64,000 nucleotides of DNA from Sediminicola luteus (GTDB taxonomy: Bacteria > Bacteroidota > Bacteroidia > Flavobacteriales > Flavobacteriaceae): NCBI RefSeq assembly GCF_002514735.1, contig NZ_KZ300476.1, forward strand, positions 911,872-975,871, written 5' to 3'. This document shows, piece by piece, positions 9,062-17,373 of this stretch. The notes under the pieces are model-generated. The model searched no databases. It was not told the DNA's origin and saw only the letters and a list, made by a program, of their open reading frames with translations. Each line of letters opens with the position of its first letter. Within the stretch, counting starts at the first letter, position 1. Made by a program: the position numbers and the translations under genes.

Positions 9062-9380
9062 AAAGTACAGTTAGAAGGTTGAAGTACGAGGTTGGAGGTA
9101 CGAAGTAATTGAATTATGGATATTATCAAACCACAAACCCTACAACTACTGCGCCATTCGTGCCATTCGTGAAATTCGTGTCATTCTGTATTGTTCGTTG
9201 TTCAGTGTTCATTGTTGGAATAGGGAGTCACCGAATAACCATGAACCCTTCAATTCTTTTCAAGTACGAAGAGGAAAGTACGAGGTACGAAGTGAATCGT
9301 GTGACTTCAAAGAAACCCTATACCATAAACTATGAACCCTTGAAACCATAAACCCTTCAAACCATGAACTGCGACATGGC
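9062..9380. repeat. Mosaic intergenic repeat array, inverted copies
   Basis: The 466-base interval between the ykgJ-like and methyltransferase genes is mostly repeat. It holds the modules of the 3.0-4.1 kb arrays in reverse complement and reversed order: AAGTACGAGGTTGGAGGTAC, TTCGTGAAATTCGTGTCATT, GTTCGTTGTTCAGTGTTCAT, GTCACCGAATAACCATGAAC, and three CCATAAACCCTTCAA-like ends. The stretch 9000-9060 holds a further ATTTGATGATTTGATGATTT run. An 80-codon open frame here (9109-9351) is repeat and not a gene. Confidence 0.8.
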
Positions 9381-9430
9381 AAGCATATCAATTTAATGAT
9401 GGGATATAAAAATACCTTAGCTTCGCAGCT

Positions 9431-10141
9431 ATGGAACATGCCGATGTTTTGGGCTTAGCCCTTATGGATTATTTGGAGAATGGGTTTTCGGAAGATATAC
9501 GGACCACCTCTTCCTTGGAAGAAACAGATGTACTCCCCCTGGCCCACCTTTTTAGAGGGTATGCCGCTATGCCCGAACTCGAGCAAAAGGCCCTCCAACA
9601 ATGTACGGGATCTGTATTGGATATAGGCTGCGGGGCGGGAAGCCATAGTCTATGGTTACAAGAGCAAGGGTTAAAGGTTACGGCCATCGATATTTCGCCG
9701 GGAGCCATACACTGTGCCAAACAAAGAGGTGTCAACAACGTCATCGTTTCCGATTTTCTAGACCATCAGGGTAGCTATGACACCCTTTTATTACTCATGA
9801 ACGGTATCGGGCTTGCGGGCGCTTTAGCAGGTTTGGGCCCTATGTTGCATAAACTAAAGTCACTGCTGGCCCCGGGCGGACAGATTCTTGTAGACTCAAG
9901 CGATATTATTTATATGTTCGAAGACGAAAAGGGCGAATATTGGGTAGACCCGAACGGATATTATGGTGAAGTGCAATTTCAAATGCATTATAAAAAGTTC
10001 TCAAGCCCACGATTCCCATGGCTGTATGTTGATTACAACACCCTAACCAGGGCTTGTTTGGCACATGGTTTGCAATGTGAGATGATAGCTGAAGGCGCAC
10101 ATTACGACTATTTGGCCAGAATACACACGATTAACCCCTAA
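9431..10141 (+). CDS. Class I SAM-dependent methyltransferase
   Basis: A 236-residue cytoplasmic protein. Motif I is plain as SVLDIGCGAGSHSLW (61-75), motif II-like acidic residue follows in KVTAIDISPGAI, and motif IV/post-motif is in YDTLLLLMNGIGLAG. The substrate-binding C-terminal part has no informative motif. The gene stands alone after the repeat array, and its mRNA may start from a TACCTTAG box about 15 bases upstream of the ATG. A small molecule is the likely substrate, from the general shape of this branch, but nothing in the context names it. Confidence 0.82.
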   Translation: MEHADVLGLALMDYLENGFSEDIRTTSSLEETDVLPLAHLFRGYAAMPELEQKALQQCTGSVLDIGCGAGSHSLWLQEQGLKVTAIDISPGAIHCAKQRGVNNVIVSDFLDHQGSYDTLLLLMNGIGLAGALAGLGPMLHKLKSLLAPGGQILVDSSDIIYMFEDEKGEYWVDPNGYYGEVQFQMHYKKFSSPRFPWLYVDYNTLTRACLAHGLQCEMIAEGAHYDYLARIHTINP

Positions 10142-10167
10142 TAAACGTTAGTCTAAAAACCGTTCCT

Positions 10168-10968
10168 ATGAAATTTTCCCCGAAGATTTTCTTGTACGCT
10201 GCAATCGCCTTGGGATTTATGGCAGCCTGTTCTAGTGACGATGGTGGTAACGAAACTCCAACCGTTAGTAAAACCGCAAATTTACAGGGAACCGGGGATT
10301 CGGCCCGCGACATTCTATCCAATGAAGATTTTGACCGTTTGCTCATACAAATTGCCCATTCGGCCAATACCAAGCCTACGGCAACGACCATTAACAACTT
10401 TTCGGCCTTTTTACGCAAGCATACGTTTAAATCGAATATCGATATCGAGTATTTGCAAATAACACCGCCCAGCTCAAATGCCCTGGCCCTATCTGATATT
10501 ACGGATCTTGAAAAAGAACATAGAACGGCTTATAACAACGGAAAGACCTTGGCCATCTATATCTATTTTGCCAATGCCCCTTCGGAAGATGACGACGAAG
10601 ACGAAGGCACCTTTACCTTAGGCGCCGTTTATAGAAACACCTCTATGGTCATCTACCAAAATACCTTACAGAAATTTGATGCCGCCTCGGCCAGCTTGTC
10701 GATAACCGATTTAGAGACCGCCACCCTAAACCATGAATTTGGCCATTTGTTGGGCTTGGTCGACCTCGGCACGCCAGAGGTAGAGCCCCATGAAGACAAT
10801 GAGGCCGATAACCACTGCAATGTGGAAGGTTGCCTAATGCGGGCCGAATTGCGTTTCGGTAACGCCATGGCCAAGATGCTTACTTCTCGTATGGGTAAAG
10901 GTAAACCGGTTATCCCGGAATTGGATGCCGCCTGCCAAGCCGATTTACGCGCCAATGGAGGCAGATAA
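10168..10968 (+). CDS. Zincin-like metallopeptidase lipoprotein
   Basis: This 266-residue lipoprotein has a lipobox ending FMAAC (Cys21) followed by SSDDGGN, a serine-acidic start often seen on surface lipoproteins of this phylum. The C-terminal half carries a zinc-protease motif HEFGHLLGLVD (H189, E190, H193 and probably D199 as third ligand), and a downstream HCNVEGCLM segment whose Met224 could be the Met-turn and whose two Cys could pair. The HExxHxxGxxD form resembles snapalysin (M7) more than the usual metzincins with a third His. An acidic loop DDDEDE (141-146) might bind calcium. It converges with the TlpA-like gene, 18 bases apart. Confidence 0.75.
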   Translation: MKFSPKIFLYAAIALGFMAACSSDDGGNETPTVSKTANLQGTGDSARDILSNEDFDRLLIQIAHSANTKPTATTINNFSAFLRKHTFKSNIDIEYLQITPPSSNALALSDITDLEKEHRTAYNNGKTLAIYIYFANAPSEDDDEDEGTFTLGAVYRNTSMVIYQNTLQKFDAASASLSITDLETATLNHEFGHLLGLVDLGTPEVEPHEDNEADNHCNVEGCLMRAELRFGNAMAKMLTSRMGKGKPVIPELDAACQADLRANGGR

Positions 10969-10986
10969 GCACCTAAACAAAGGGAC

Positions 10987-12174
10987 TTATTGTAAATTGG
11001 CCTCTATACTGGCCCGCAGCTCTTTTTCCCTCATACCGATTGAAGTAAACAATATCTTCCCGTCAGAATCGATTAAAAAATAAGTAGGGGCCGCTTGTAC
11101 CCCATACGCTTTGGAAACTTCTTTACCTTGCACCAAGGTCTTTACCTCTACCCCCTTTTCTGCCTCATATTTTTTGAGCATCTCATTGGGTTTATCCGTC
11201 ATTTCTATACCAAATACCGTTAAACCCCTGTTGGCATAGTCTTTCTGAATGGCATTCAGTACCGGAATGGCCAAAACACAGCCCTGACAATAGGGAAACC
11301 AAAACTCAAGTAAGGTCAATGGGGCTTTTGGATTCGGAAAAACCACCGTATTCCCCTCAAGATCTTGTAACTCCCACGGTGTTGCCATGGCCCCAACCTT
11401 TGATTTCATTTTGTTTCGCATACGTTGACTGTATTCCTTACCGGACAAGCGCATAAAATCTTTTGGCATATAATCCATTTGCCAATACTTGGGATCAAAA
11501 GTGGGGTTCAGGTCATAATCCGAAAAAAAGGCTCCATCTATATCTTGTCCGTCATTGCGAATATTCCCAAAAAAGTGTGGCAAATTGGAATCGGGCTCAA
11601 TAAGCAAAGTATACTTGAACTTGATTTGATTGGGTTCGCTTACCGGACTGACCTTAATTCCCATATCTATGTATTTATCGATTAACACCATCGAGATTTG
11701 GGGATACTTTTTTCCGTGAAGGAGGATATCTTGTTCTTGAGTGATTTTCACCTCGGCATCGGCCATAAGTCTGGGTACTAATTTGCGTATCGAATAAAAA
11801 GAGGGGTTAAAGAAAATGGAACTGCTTACCCGCCTAGCATCAGGTGTATTGTCATAAATGACCAAGCTTTGTTCATTGGCCGCCATAAACTCTATTTTTC
11901 CATTAAAAACCTGATCACCATGTTCTTGATTGACAAACCTATATTTTGCCCCAATTAGGGTATCGGTGCTGGTAAAATCGAAATATGCGGCGGCCGTATA
12001 GTTTAAATCTTGCCCGTTGGCCCTATTGATTATTATTCGCTCCGTATTATAGGATACCTGGGCTACGCCTTCCATTTTATCTAGAAGTTTTTTCAATTTC
12101 TCCTGTCGGTTTTGGGCCGTTACACTCAAAGAAAAAAACAATAACAGACAGGCACTAGATCGTAAGAATCGCAT
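10987..12174 (-). CDS. Secreted TlpA-like thioredoxin-fold protein
   Basis: The 395-residue protein has a signal peptide (about 1-20). Residues about 22-250 form a beta-rich N-terminal domain of a kind common in this phylum. The C-terminal thioredoxin domain has FWFPYCQGC with the redox pair C296 and C299, and the cis-proline in AAPTYFLID. It should act as a disulfide reductase or oxidant in the periplasm, as TlpA/ResA proteins do. The N-terminal region has some features of proteins that bind outer-membrane or lipid-like ligands, but no firm call is possible. It is transcribed alone. Confidence 0.8.
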   Translation of the reverse strand: MRFLRSSACLLLFFSLSVTAQNRQEKLKKLLDKMEGVAQVSYNTERIIINRANGQDLNYTAAAYFDFTSTDTLIGAKYRFVNQEHGDQVFNGKIEFMAANEQSLVIYDNTPDARRVSSSIFFNPSFYSIRKLVPRLMADAEVKITQEQDILLHGKKYPQISMVLIDKYIDMGIKVSPVSEPNQIKFKYTLLIEPDSNLPHFFGNIRNDGQDIDGAFFSDYDLNPTFDPKYWQMDYMPKDFMRLSGKEYSQRMRNKMKSKVGAMATPWELQDLEGNTVVFPNPKAPLTLLEFWFPYCQGCVLAIPVLNAIQKDYANRGLTVFGIEMTDKPNEMLKKYEAEKGVEVKTLVQGKEVSKAYGVQAAPTYFLIDSDGKILFTSIGMREKELRASIEANLQ

Positions 12175-12300
12175 AGGAATTGGTGTTGGATTAGGTTGAT
12201 TTTCAATGAAATTATACGGTTTTTACAAACCCTAAATCATTAGCTGTCGAATTTATATAAAATTTAACAAGCTAAAGCCTTAGAAATACATTACAACCTG

Positions 12301-12330
12301 AAAAAAGGAACGGATTATTTCGAATCCGTT
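12301..12330 (-). terminator. Intrinsic terminator of queE
   Basis: Stem AACGGATT (12309-12316) pairs with AATCCGTT (12323-12330) around a six-base loop. On the minus strand it is followed by CCTTTTTT. It begins two bases after the queE stop codon. Confidence 0.75.
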
Positions 12331-12331
12331 T

Positions 12332-12964
12332 TTAAGGAATATTCAAATACTTATGGGTCTGGAGCGATACCTTCCATTTGGGGTGGGCCATAACATAGTC
12401 TACGATCATAGGCACCACCTTGTCACGTACACTCCACTCGGGTTGCAGGTATAAGATACAGTCTTTTCCCACCAAGGCGGCCTGTTCTTCGGCAAACTTA
12501 AGATCGTGTTTGTTATAGACGATGATCTTTAACTCTTGGGCCGCGGTATGGGCCGCCGGAACAGGTAGTTTATTCTTTTTGGGCGATAGGCAGAACCAAT
12601 CCCACTGACCGGAAACGGTATAGGCTCCCGAGGTCTCTATATGGGTTTTCATACCCTTGGCCTTTAGGGCTTGGGTCAAGGGGCCCATATCCCAGGTTAG
12701 GGGCTCGCCCCCGGTAATCACAATGGTATCGGAATATTTAGCAGCATTTTCCACAATCACATCAATGGCCGTTGGCGGATGCTTTTCGGCATCCCAGCTT
12801 TCTTTTACATCGCACCAATGGCAACCCACATCGCAGCCCCCTACCCGTATAAAATAGGCTGCGGTTCCTTTATAGTATCCCTCGCCCTGTATGGTATAGA
12901 ACTCTTCCATCAAAGGCAACATTAGGCCTTTGTCCACTAAATCCATGGTCTGCTTTTCCAACAT
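12332..12964 (-). CDS. queE: 7-carboxy-7-deazaguanine synthase
   Basis: A 210-residue radical SAM enzyme that turns 6-carboxytetrahydropterin into 7-carboxy-7-deazaguanine in the queuosine/preQ0 route. The short cluster motif CDVGCHWC gives C44, C48 and C51. EFYTIQGEGYYKGTAAYFIR upstream and ITGGEPLTW downstream are typical of QueE. The promoter box TATCTTTG lies four bases before this ATG, so either the transcript is leaderless or translation starts at a later Met (residue 7, 15 or 19; EEFYTIQGEG comes soon after). No other queuosine gene is nearby. Confidence 0.92.
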   Translation of the reverse strand: MLEKQTMDLVDKGLMLPLMEEFYTIQGEGYYKGTAAYFIRVGGCDVGCHWCDVKESWDAEKHPPTAIDVIVENAAKYSDTIVITGGEPLTWDMGPLTQALKAKGMKTHIETSGAYTVSGQWDWFCLSPKKNKLPVPAAHTAAQELKIIVYNKHDLKFAEEQAALVGKDCILYLQPEWSVRDKVVPMIVDYVMAHPKWKVSLQTHKYLNIP

Positions 12965-12968
12965 GCGA

Positions 12969-12976
12969 CAAAGATA
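12969..12976 (-). promoter_or_regulatory. Promoter -7 box of queE
   Basis: Minus-strand TATCTTTG, a perfect TAnnTTTG match, sits four bases from the annotated ATG. A TTTCG lies about 21 bases further upstream as a degenerate -33 element. Confidence 0.55.
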
Positions 12977-13183
12977 GGGGTTTGGGAGGTCAAATGTCGA
13001 AACTCGAAAATATATAGTTAGTGGTCGGTGCTCGAGATCAAAGTCACCTAGGGTAGTGAGTTCAACCTTTAATCGTTAACTACACTACCGGTATTCGTAA
13101 ACTTAAATCTGTCCTATAATACTCTCATCCGACAAAAATTCTAGATGCAATCCGTAACTTTAGGGGCCGTTAAGCGAAACACT

Positions 13184-14584
13184 ATGTACGCCATTGTCGA
13201 TATTGAAACTACCGGGTTCGGAGGAGTGGATAATAAAATCACCGAAATCTCCATCTTTGTGCACAACGGTCAAACCATAGTGGATGAGTTTACCACCTTG
13301 GTTGACCCCGAAGTACGCATTAACCCCAGGGTGGCGGCTCTCACCGGTATTTCGGACGATATGGTTCGTACGGCGCCTAAATTCTACGAAATCGCCAAAA
13401 AAGTGGTCGAACTTACCCAAGACCGCATCTTCGTGGCCCATAACGTAAATTTCGATTACAACATTATCAAGGCCGAACTCGAGGCCTTGGGGGGCGATTT
13501 TTCCCGTAAAAAACTTTGTACGGTGCGCCTGTCTCGAAAACTGATTCCCGGTATGCGTTCCTATAGCCTGGGTAACCTATGCAGTACCTTGGGCATTCCC
13601 ATTCACGCCCGACACCGCGCCAAAGGCGATGCCGAAGCCACGGTGATCTTACTCGAAAAATTATTGCACTTAGATGAAACTGGGGTTTTCGAATCTTTTT
13701 TAAACCCGCGTTCGCGCGAGGCTACCTTACCGCCACTTCTGCCCAAATCGGTCATCGATGGCCTGCCCGAAGTACCCGGGGTATATTATTTTAAAGATGC
13801 CAGCGGCGATACTATTTATGTGGGCAAGGCCAAAGACATTAAACAGCGGGTGCTGAGCCATTTGTACAGTAAATTCAAAAAAGAGGTGAACCTGTGCCAA
13901 GCCACCGCTAATATCACTTTTACCAGAACCGGGAACGAACTCACCGCCCTATTGTTGGAATCGGACGAGATCAAACGGATCTACCCCAAATTCAATCGGG
14001 CCCAAAAACGGCAAACCGCCAATTACGGACTCGACACCTACCAAGACCGGCAGGGTATTACCCATATCGTATACGGTAAAATGTCGGGACTAAAACAACC
14101 CTTTATGCGGTTTTACAGTCCCACTGAATGCCGTAATTTTTTAGAAAAATTCTGCGACGAATACGAACTTTGCCCACGCTATTGCAGCCTTCAGGCCATT
14201 TCGGGCGGCTGTTTCCATTACCAACTCAAAAAATGCCGTGGCGTTTGCCGCGATAAAGAATCGGTAACGACATACAACCAAAGGGTTACCGAGGCCATAG
14301 CCAGTTTTAGGCACCAAGATTCGTACCTGATCACCGAAACCGGCCGAACCCCTGACGAGCAGGCCCTGATTCTAGTACGCCAAGGTATTTATCAGGGTTT
14401 TGGCTTTGCCCCTATCCACAGCAAATCCTTGGATTACGACGCCATAATCGAACCCAAGGCCGACAACCCCGACATTCAACGTATTCTAAGGGCATATCTT
14501 AAAAAACAACCCGAAAAGGCCCAAATCGTTGCCCTACCGCCCAAGGTAAGTAAGACCATTTCATTGTTTCCCGATTTGTTTTAG
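13184..14584 (+). CDS. DnaQ-like exonuclease fused to a UvrC/Cho-like GIY-YIG nuclease
   Basis: From the ATG at 13184 the protein has 466 residues; the longer frame adds 13 without family support. The N-terminal DEDDh exonuclease shows MYAIVDIETTGFGG (motif I), HNVNFDYN (motif II) and HRAKGDAEA (motif III), residues 1-165. After a linker, LPEVPGVYYFKDASGDTIYV and GKAKDIKQRVLSHL form a GIY-YIG nuclease like the N-terminal half of UvrC and Cho. A cysteine cluster (CPRYCSL, GGCFHY, KKCRGVC) follows, which could bind a metal. A role in DNA repair or lesion trimming is inferred from the domains. The stop codon abuts a palindromic intergenic element. Confidence 0.85.
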   Translation: MYAIVDIETTGFGGVDNKITEISIFVHNGQTIVDEFTTLVDPEVRINPRVAALTGISDDMVRTAPKFYEIAKKVVELTQDRIFVAHNVNFDYNIIKAELEALGGDFSRKKLCTVRLSRKLIPGMRSYSLGNLCSTLGIPIHARHRAKGDAEATVILLEKLLHLDETGVFESFLNPRSREATLPPLLPKSVIDGLPEVPGVYYFKDASGDTIYVGKAKDIKQRVLSHLYSKFKKEVNLCQATANITFTRTGNELTALLLESDEIKRIYPKFNRAQKRQTANYGLDTYQDRQGITHIVYGKMSGLKQPFMRFYSPTECRNFLEKFCDEYELCPRYCSLQAISGGCFHYQLKKCRGVCRDKESVTTYNQRVTEAIASFRHQDSYLITETGRTPDEQALILVRQGIYQGFGFAPIHSKSLDYDAIIEPKADNPDIQRILRAYLKKQPEKAQIVALPPKVSKTISLFPDLF

Positions 14585-14670
14585 GGCGTGTCCCCTGCCA
14601 GGCAGGGTACCAGGCTCTCCGCGCTACATGGTAGCCAGCTGCCCCCGATAACCATCGGGGCCCTCACGCA
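14584..14670. repeat. Nested-palindrome intergenic element, family A copy 1
   Basis: The sequence runs GGCGTGTCCC, then a palindrome CCTGCCAGGCAGG, then CAGGCTCTCCGCGCTAC, then a hairpin CCCCGATAACCATCGGGG, then CCCTCACGCA. The same plan, inverted and with different sequence inside the two hairpins, occurs at 21743-21825. It fills nearly the whole gap between two convergent genes, starting at the last base of one stop codon and ending nine bases from the other. It may serve as a two-way terminator. Confidence 0.7.
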
Positions 14671-14679
14671 AAATCAAGA

Positions 14680-15129
14680 CTAGCGATCGCCTTTATAAGC
14701 GACCACCTCGATCTCTATACGGGCATTGCGGGCCAGACCTTTGGCCGCAAAAGTGGTACGGGCCGGTTTTTTGGTAAAATGCTGGGTATAAACCCCATTA
14801 AAAGTCGAGAAATCGTCCATATCGGCCAAAACCACCATACATTTCACTACATCGTCCAAACCTAGGCCATGTTGCTTCAAAACAGCCTTTATATTGGCTA
14901 TGGTCTGCTCGGTTTCGGCAACAATACCGCCCTTTATTAAAGTACGGGTACCGTGATCCATTCCGATTTGTCCGGCCAAAAAAAGAAACCCACCCGCCTC
15001 TACCGCATCGGAAAACGGGGCATTCTGTTTTTTGGCTTCGTGCGAAGGGTGAAAAACGATATCGGACTGGGCCCGACCCATGGGCGCCATTAGGAGTATA
15101 AAAAAGAAAAGAATTATCGAATTTTTCAT
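14680..15129 (-). CDS. Exported RidA family (Rid/YjgF) protein
   Basis: The start at 15129 (149 residues) is preferred because it gives a clean signal peptide, MKNSIILFFFILLMAPMGRA; the longer frame adds six residues. The rest is one RidA domain: GGFLFLAGQIG, the Arg in KKPARTTFAAKGL that in RidA contacts the carboxylate, and the Glu-containing end ARIEIEVVAYKG. RidA deaminates reactive enamines and imines made by PLP enzymes. Most RidA proteins are cytoplasmic, so an exported version is less common, though it is seen in this phylum. It stands alone and converges with the exonuclease gene. Confidence 0.85.
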   Translation of the reverse strand: MKNSIILFFFILLMAPMGRAQSDIVFHPSHEAKKQNAPFSDAVEAGGFLFLAGQIGMDHGTRTLIKGGIVAETEQTIANIKAVLKQHGLGLDDVVKCMVVLADMDDFSTFNGVYTQHFTKKPARTTFAAKGLARNARIEIEVVAYKGDR

Positions 15130-15212
15130 TTCAAGGCTATTGTTCATCCCGAGCTCGATCGGTCTGTAGGTTTTCCCTAAAATTAGCCTATTTTTATCCC
15201 AAATACAACCAC

Positions 15213-16721
15213 ATGGGAAATACCGAACAATTCTTTGACCATATCACCGAAGGCTACCAGACCAAAGGCGACCATATTGTTATGGGGGCCGCTATGTTAG
15301 ATGGTGAGGCCTTGACCGATGCCTTTGTAAAAGTGCCCTTAAAAACCTTAAACCGCCACGGACTCATTGCCGGGGCCACCGGTACCGGTAAAACCAAAAC
15401 CTTACAAGTTTTGGCCGAAAACCTATCGGAGCAAGGTATACCGGTTATGCTTATGGACCTTAAAGGCGATTTAAGTGGTTTGGCCCAACCCAGTCCGGGC
15501 CACCCCAAGATCGATGAGCGCCATGCCAAAATCGGCCTGCCGTTTACGGCCAAAGGTTTTCCGGTGGAGATACTGAGCCTATCGGAACAAGATGGGGTTC
15601 GTCTTAGGGCGACCGTATCGGAATTTGGCCCGGTACTGTTGTCCCGTATTTTGGATCTTACCGAAACCCAATCGGGTATTGTGGCAGTCGTATTCAAATA
15701 TTGTGATGACAACAAATTGCCGCTATTAGACCTCAAGGACTTTAAAAAGGTATTGCAATATGCCACCGGGGCCGGAAAAAAGGAGTTTACCGAAGCCTAT
15801 GGGCGTATCTCTACCAGTTCTACCGGGGCCATTCTGCGTAAGATCGTAGAATTGGAACAGCAAGGGGCCGAAGAATATTTCGGCGAAAAGTCTTTTGATG
15901 TGGAAGATTTGGTGCGTTTAGATGAGAATGGAAGGGGCTTTATCAACATCCTTCGCTTGACCGATATACAAGACCGCCCCAAATTGTTCTCTACCTTTAT
16001 GCTCAGCCTCTTGGCCGAAATATATAGTACGTTTCCCGAGCAAGGCGATAGCGATAGGCCTGAACTGATCTTGTTTATAGACGAGGCCCATTTGATCTTT
16101 AAAAATGCCTCGAAAGCCCTGTTAGAACAAATTGAAAGTATCGTAAAACTGATACGATCTAAAGGTATCGGACTCTATTTCGTAACCCAAAACCCTACCG
16201 ATGTGCCCGATGCCGTTTTAGGCCAATTGGGACTCAAGGTACAACACGCCCTAAGGGCCTTTACGGCCAAAGACCGAAAGGCCATTAAGTTAACGGCCGA
16301 AAACTATCCAGAATCCGATTTTTACGATACGGCCGAGGTACTTACCTCCTTAGGTATAGGAGAAGCCTTGGTTTCCGCCCTAGATGAAAAAGGACGGCCG
16401 ACACCATTGGCGGCAACTTTGCTTCGTGCCCCCATGAGCCGCATGGATGTGCTTACAAAAAAAGAGCTGGATCAACTTATCGATGCTTCCGATTTGGTAC
16501 CACGTTATAGCAAGGTGGAAGACCGTGAAAGTGCCTACGAGATCTTAAACGATAAAATAGCCAAAGCAGAGGCCGAAGCCGAAAAGGAAAAAGCCAAACC
16601 CCGAAGCACACGATCGAGTTCTCGAAGTCGTAGTACCCGACAAGACCCCATAATCAAAGTGTTGACCTCGGCCACCTTTATCAGAGGGGTATTCGGTATT
16701 CTTAAAAAGGTGATGCGCTAA
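15213..16721 (+). CDS. HerA-like ATPase, DUF853 (YjgR) family
   Basis: A 502-residue P-loop ATPase. Walker A is GATGTGKT (54-61), Walker B is LILFIDEAH, and an arginine-rich region follows sensor-like VTQNPTDVPDAVLGQLG. The whole length matches the DUF853/YjgR group of the HerA-FtsK superfamily. The C-terminal tail (about 445-480) has a charged coiled segment and a run of Ser/Arg residues, likely disordered. The biological role of the group is not known; other HerA proteins pump DNA. It is transcribed alone from a region shared with the divergent ridA gene. Confidence 0.85.
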   Translation: MGNTEQFFDHITEGYQTKGDHIVMGAAMLDGEALTDAFVKVPLKTLNRHGLIAGATGTGKTKTLQVLAENLSEQGIPVMLMDLKGDLSGLAQPSPGHPKIDERHAKIGLPFTAKGFPVEILSLSEQDGVRLRATVSEFGPVLLSRILDLTETQSGIVAVVFKYCDDNKLPLLDLKDFKKVLQYATGAGKKEFTEAYGRISTSSTGAILRKIVELEQQGAEEYFGEKSFDVEDLVRLDENGRGFINILRLTDIQDRPKLFSTFMLSLLAEIYSTFPEQGDSDRPELILFIDEAHLIFKNASKALLEQIESIVKLIRSKGIGLYFVTQNPTDVPDAVLGQLGLKVQHALRAFTAKDRKAIKLTAENYPESDFYDTAEVLTSLGIGEALVSALDEKGRPTPLAATLLRAPMSRMDVLTKKELDQLIDASDLVPRYSKVEDRESAYEILNDKIAKAEAEAEKEKAKPRSTRSSSRSRSTRQDPIIKVLTSATFIRGVFGILKKVMR

Positions 16722-16777
16722 GTTATCCTTAAACTAAAAACAAAAGTTAATTCAGGCCCTAATCTGCCCGAGTTCTG

Positions 16778-16785
16778 TATATTTG
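16778..16785 (+). promoter_or_regulatory. Promoter -7 box before the small lipoprotein gene at 16816
   Basis: TATATTTG is a perfect TAnnTTTG box. It overlaps the first ATG of the longest frame (16783), so the real start must be the ATG at 16816, 30 bases downstream. Confidence 0.6.
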
Positions 16786-16815
16786 GGCCTTTATTTGAAA
16801 CCATATTTCATCTCC

Positions 16816-17364
16816 ATGAAATCAAAGTATTTGTGTTTGGGGCTTTTTGTAGCCTTGCTTTCTTACCAGTGTGAAACCGTAGACGAACGCTTTTTGGTGG
16901 GTGCCGACCATGTGGGGCCCTTGGCCAAAAACAGTGCTATGGAGCAGTTAGAGACCTTGTTTTCACAAGATTCCGTCGTGCGCGATTCGGTACAGAGCAT
17001 TTTAGGCGGTGCCCTAACCAAGGTTTCCGTTTTTGAAAAAGGAGGTAGTCCTCTTTTAAAATTCAGACCCTCTGCAGATAGTGTACAGACTGTGGCCCAT
17101 GTACAAATATTAGACCCCCGCTACCTTACCGATAAAGGGGTGGGCCTTCACAGTACCTTTAAACAGATCCGCGATAACTACGAGATTAAAAAAGTGGTGA
17201 CCAGTTTAGGTAATGTTGTGGTGTTTTTAAAAGATAGTCCGGTTTATTTTACCATAGACAAGAACGAATTACCAGACAACCTACGGTATACCAACAAACC
17301 AGTTGAAGCCGTACAGATTCCGGACGATGCCCAGCTGAAATTTATGATGGTAGGCTGGGAATAA
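16816..17364 (+). CDS. Putative lipoprotein of unknown function
   Basis: The start at 16816 (182 residues) gives a good lipoprotein signal, MKSKYLCLGLFVALLSYQC with Cys19 as the lipid site; the longer frame would start inside the promoter box. The mature part has no motif I recognise. It is mixed alpha/beta with the segments NSAMEQLETLFSQDSVVRDS and VQILDPRYLTDKGVGLHS. It is followed nine bases later by the cupin gene and then the hydrolase gene, so the three may be one operon. I do not know its function. Confidence 0.72.
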   Translation: MKSKYLCLGLFVALLSYQCETVDERFLVGADHVGPLAKNSAMEQLETLFSQDSVVRDSVQSILGGALTKVSVFEKGGSPLLKFRPSADSVQTVAHVQILDPRYLTDKGVGLHSTFKQIRDNYEIKKVVTSLGNVVVFLKDSPVYFTIDKNELPDNLRYTNKPVEAVQIPDDAQLKFMMVGWE

Positions 17365-17373
17365 ACAAATTCC

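Noticed and set aside
9109-9351. Open frame of 80 codons
   Set aside because: It lies wholly in the mosaic repeat array and its codons are the repeat modules; there is no family likeness or signal.
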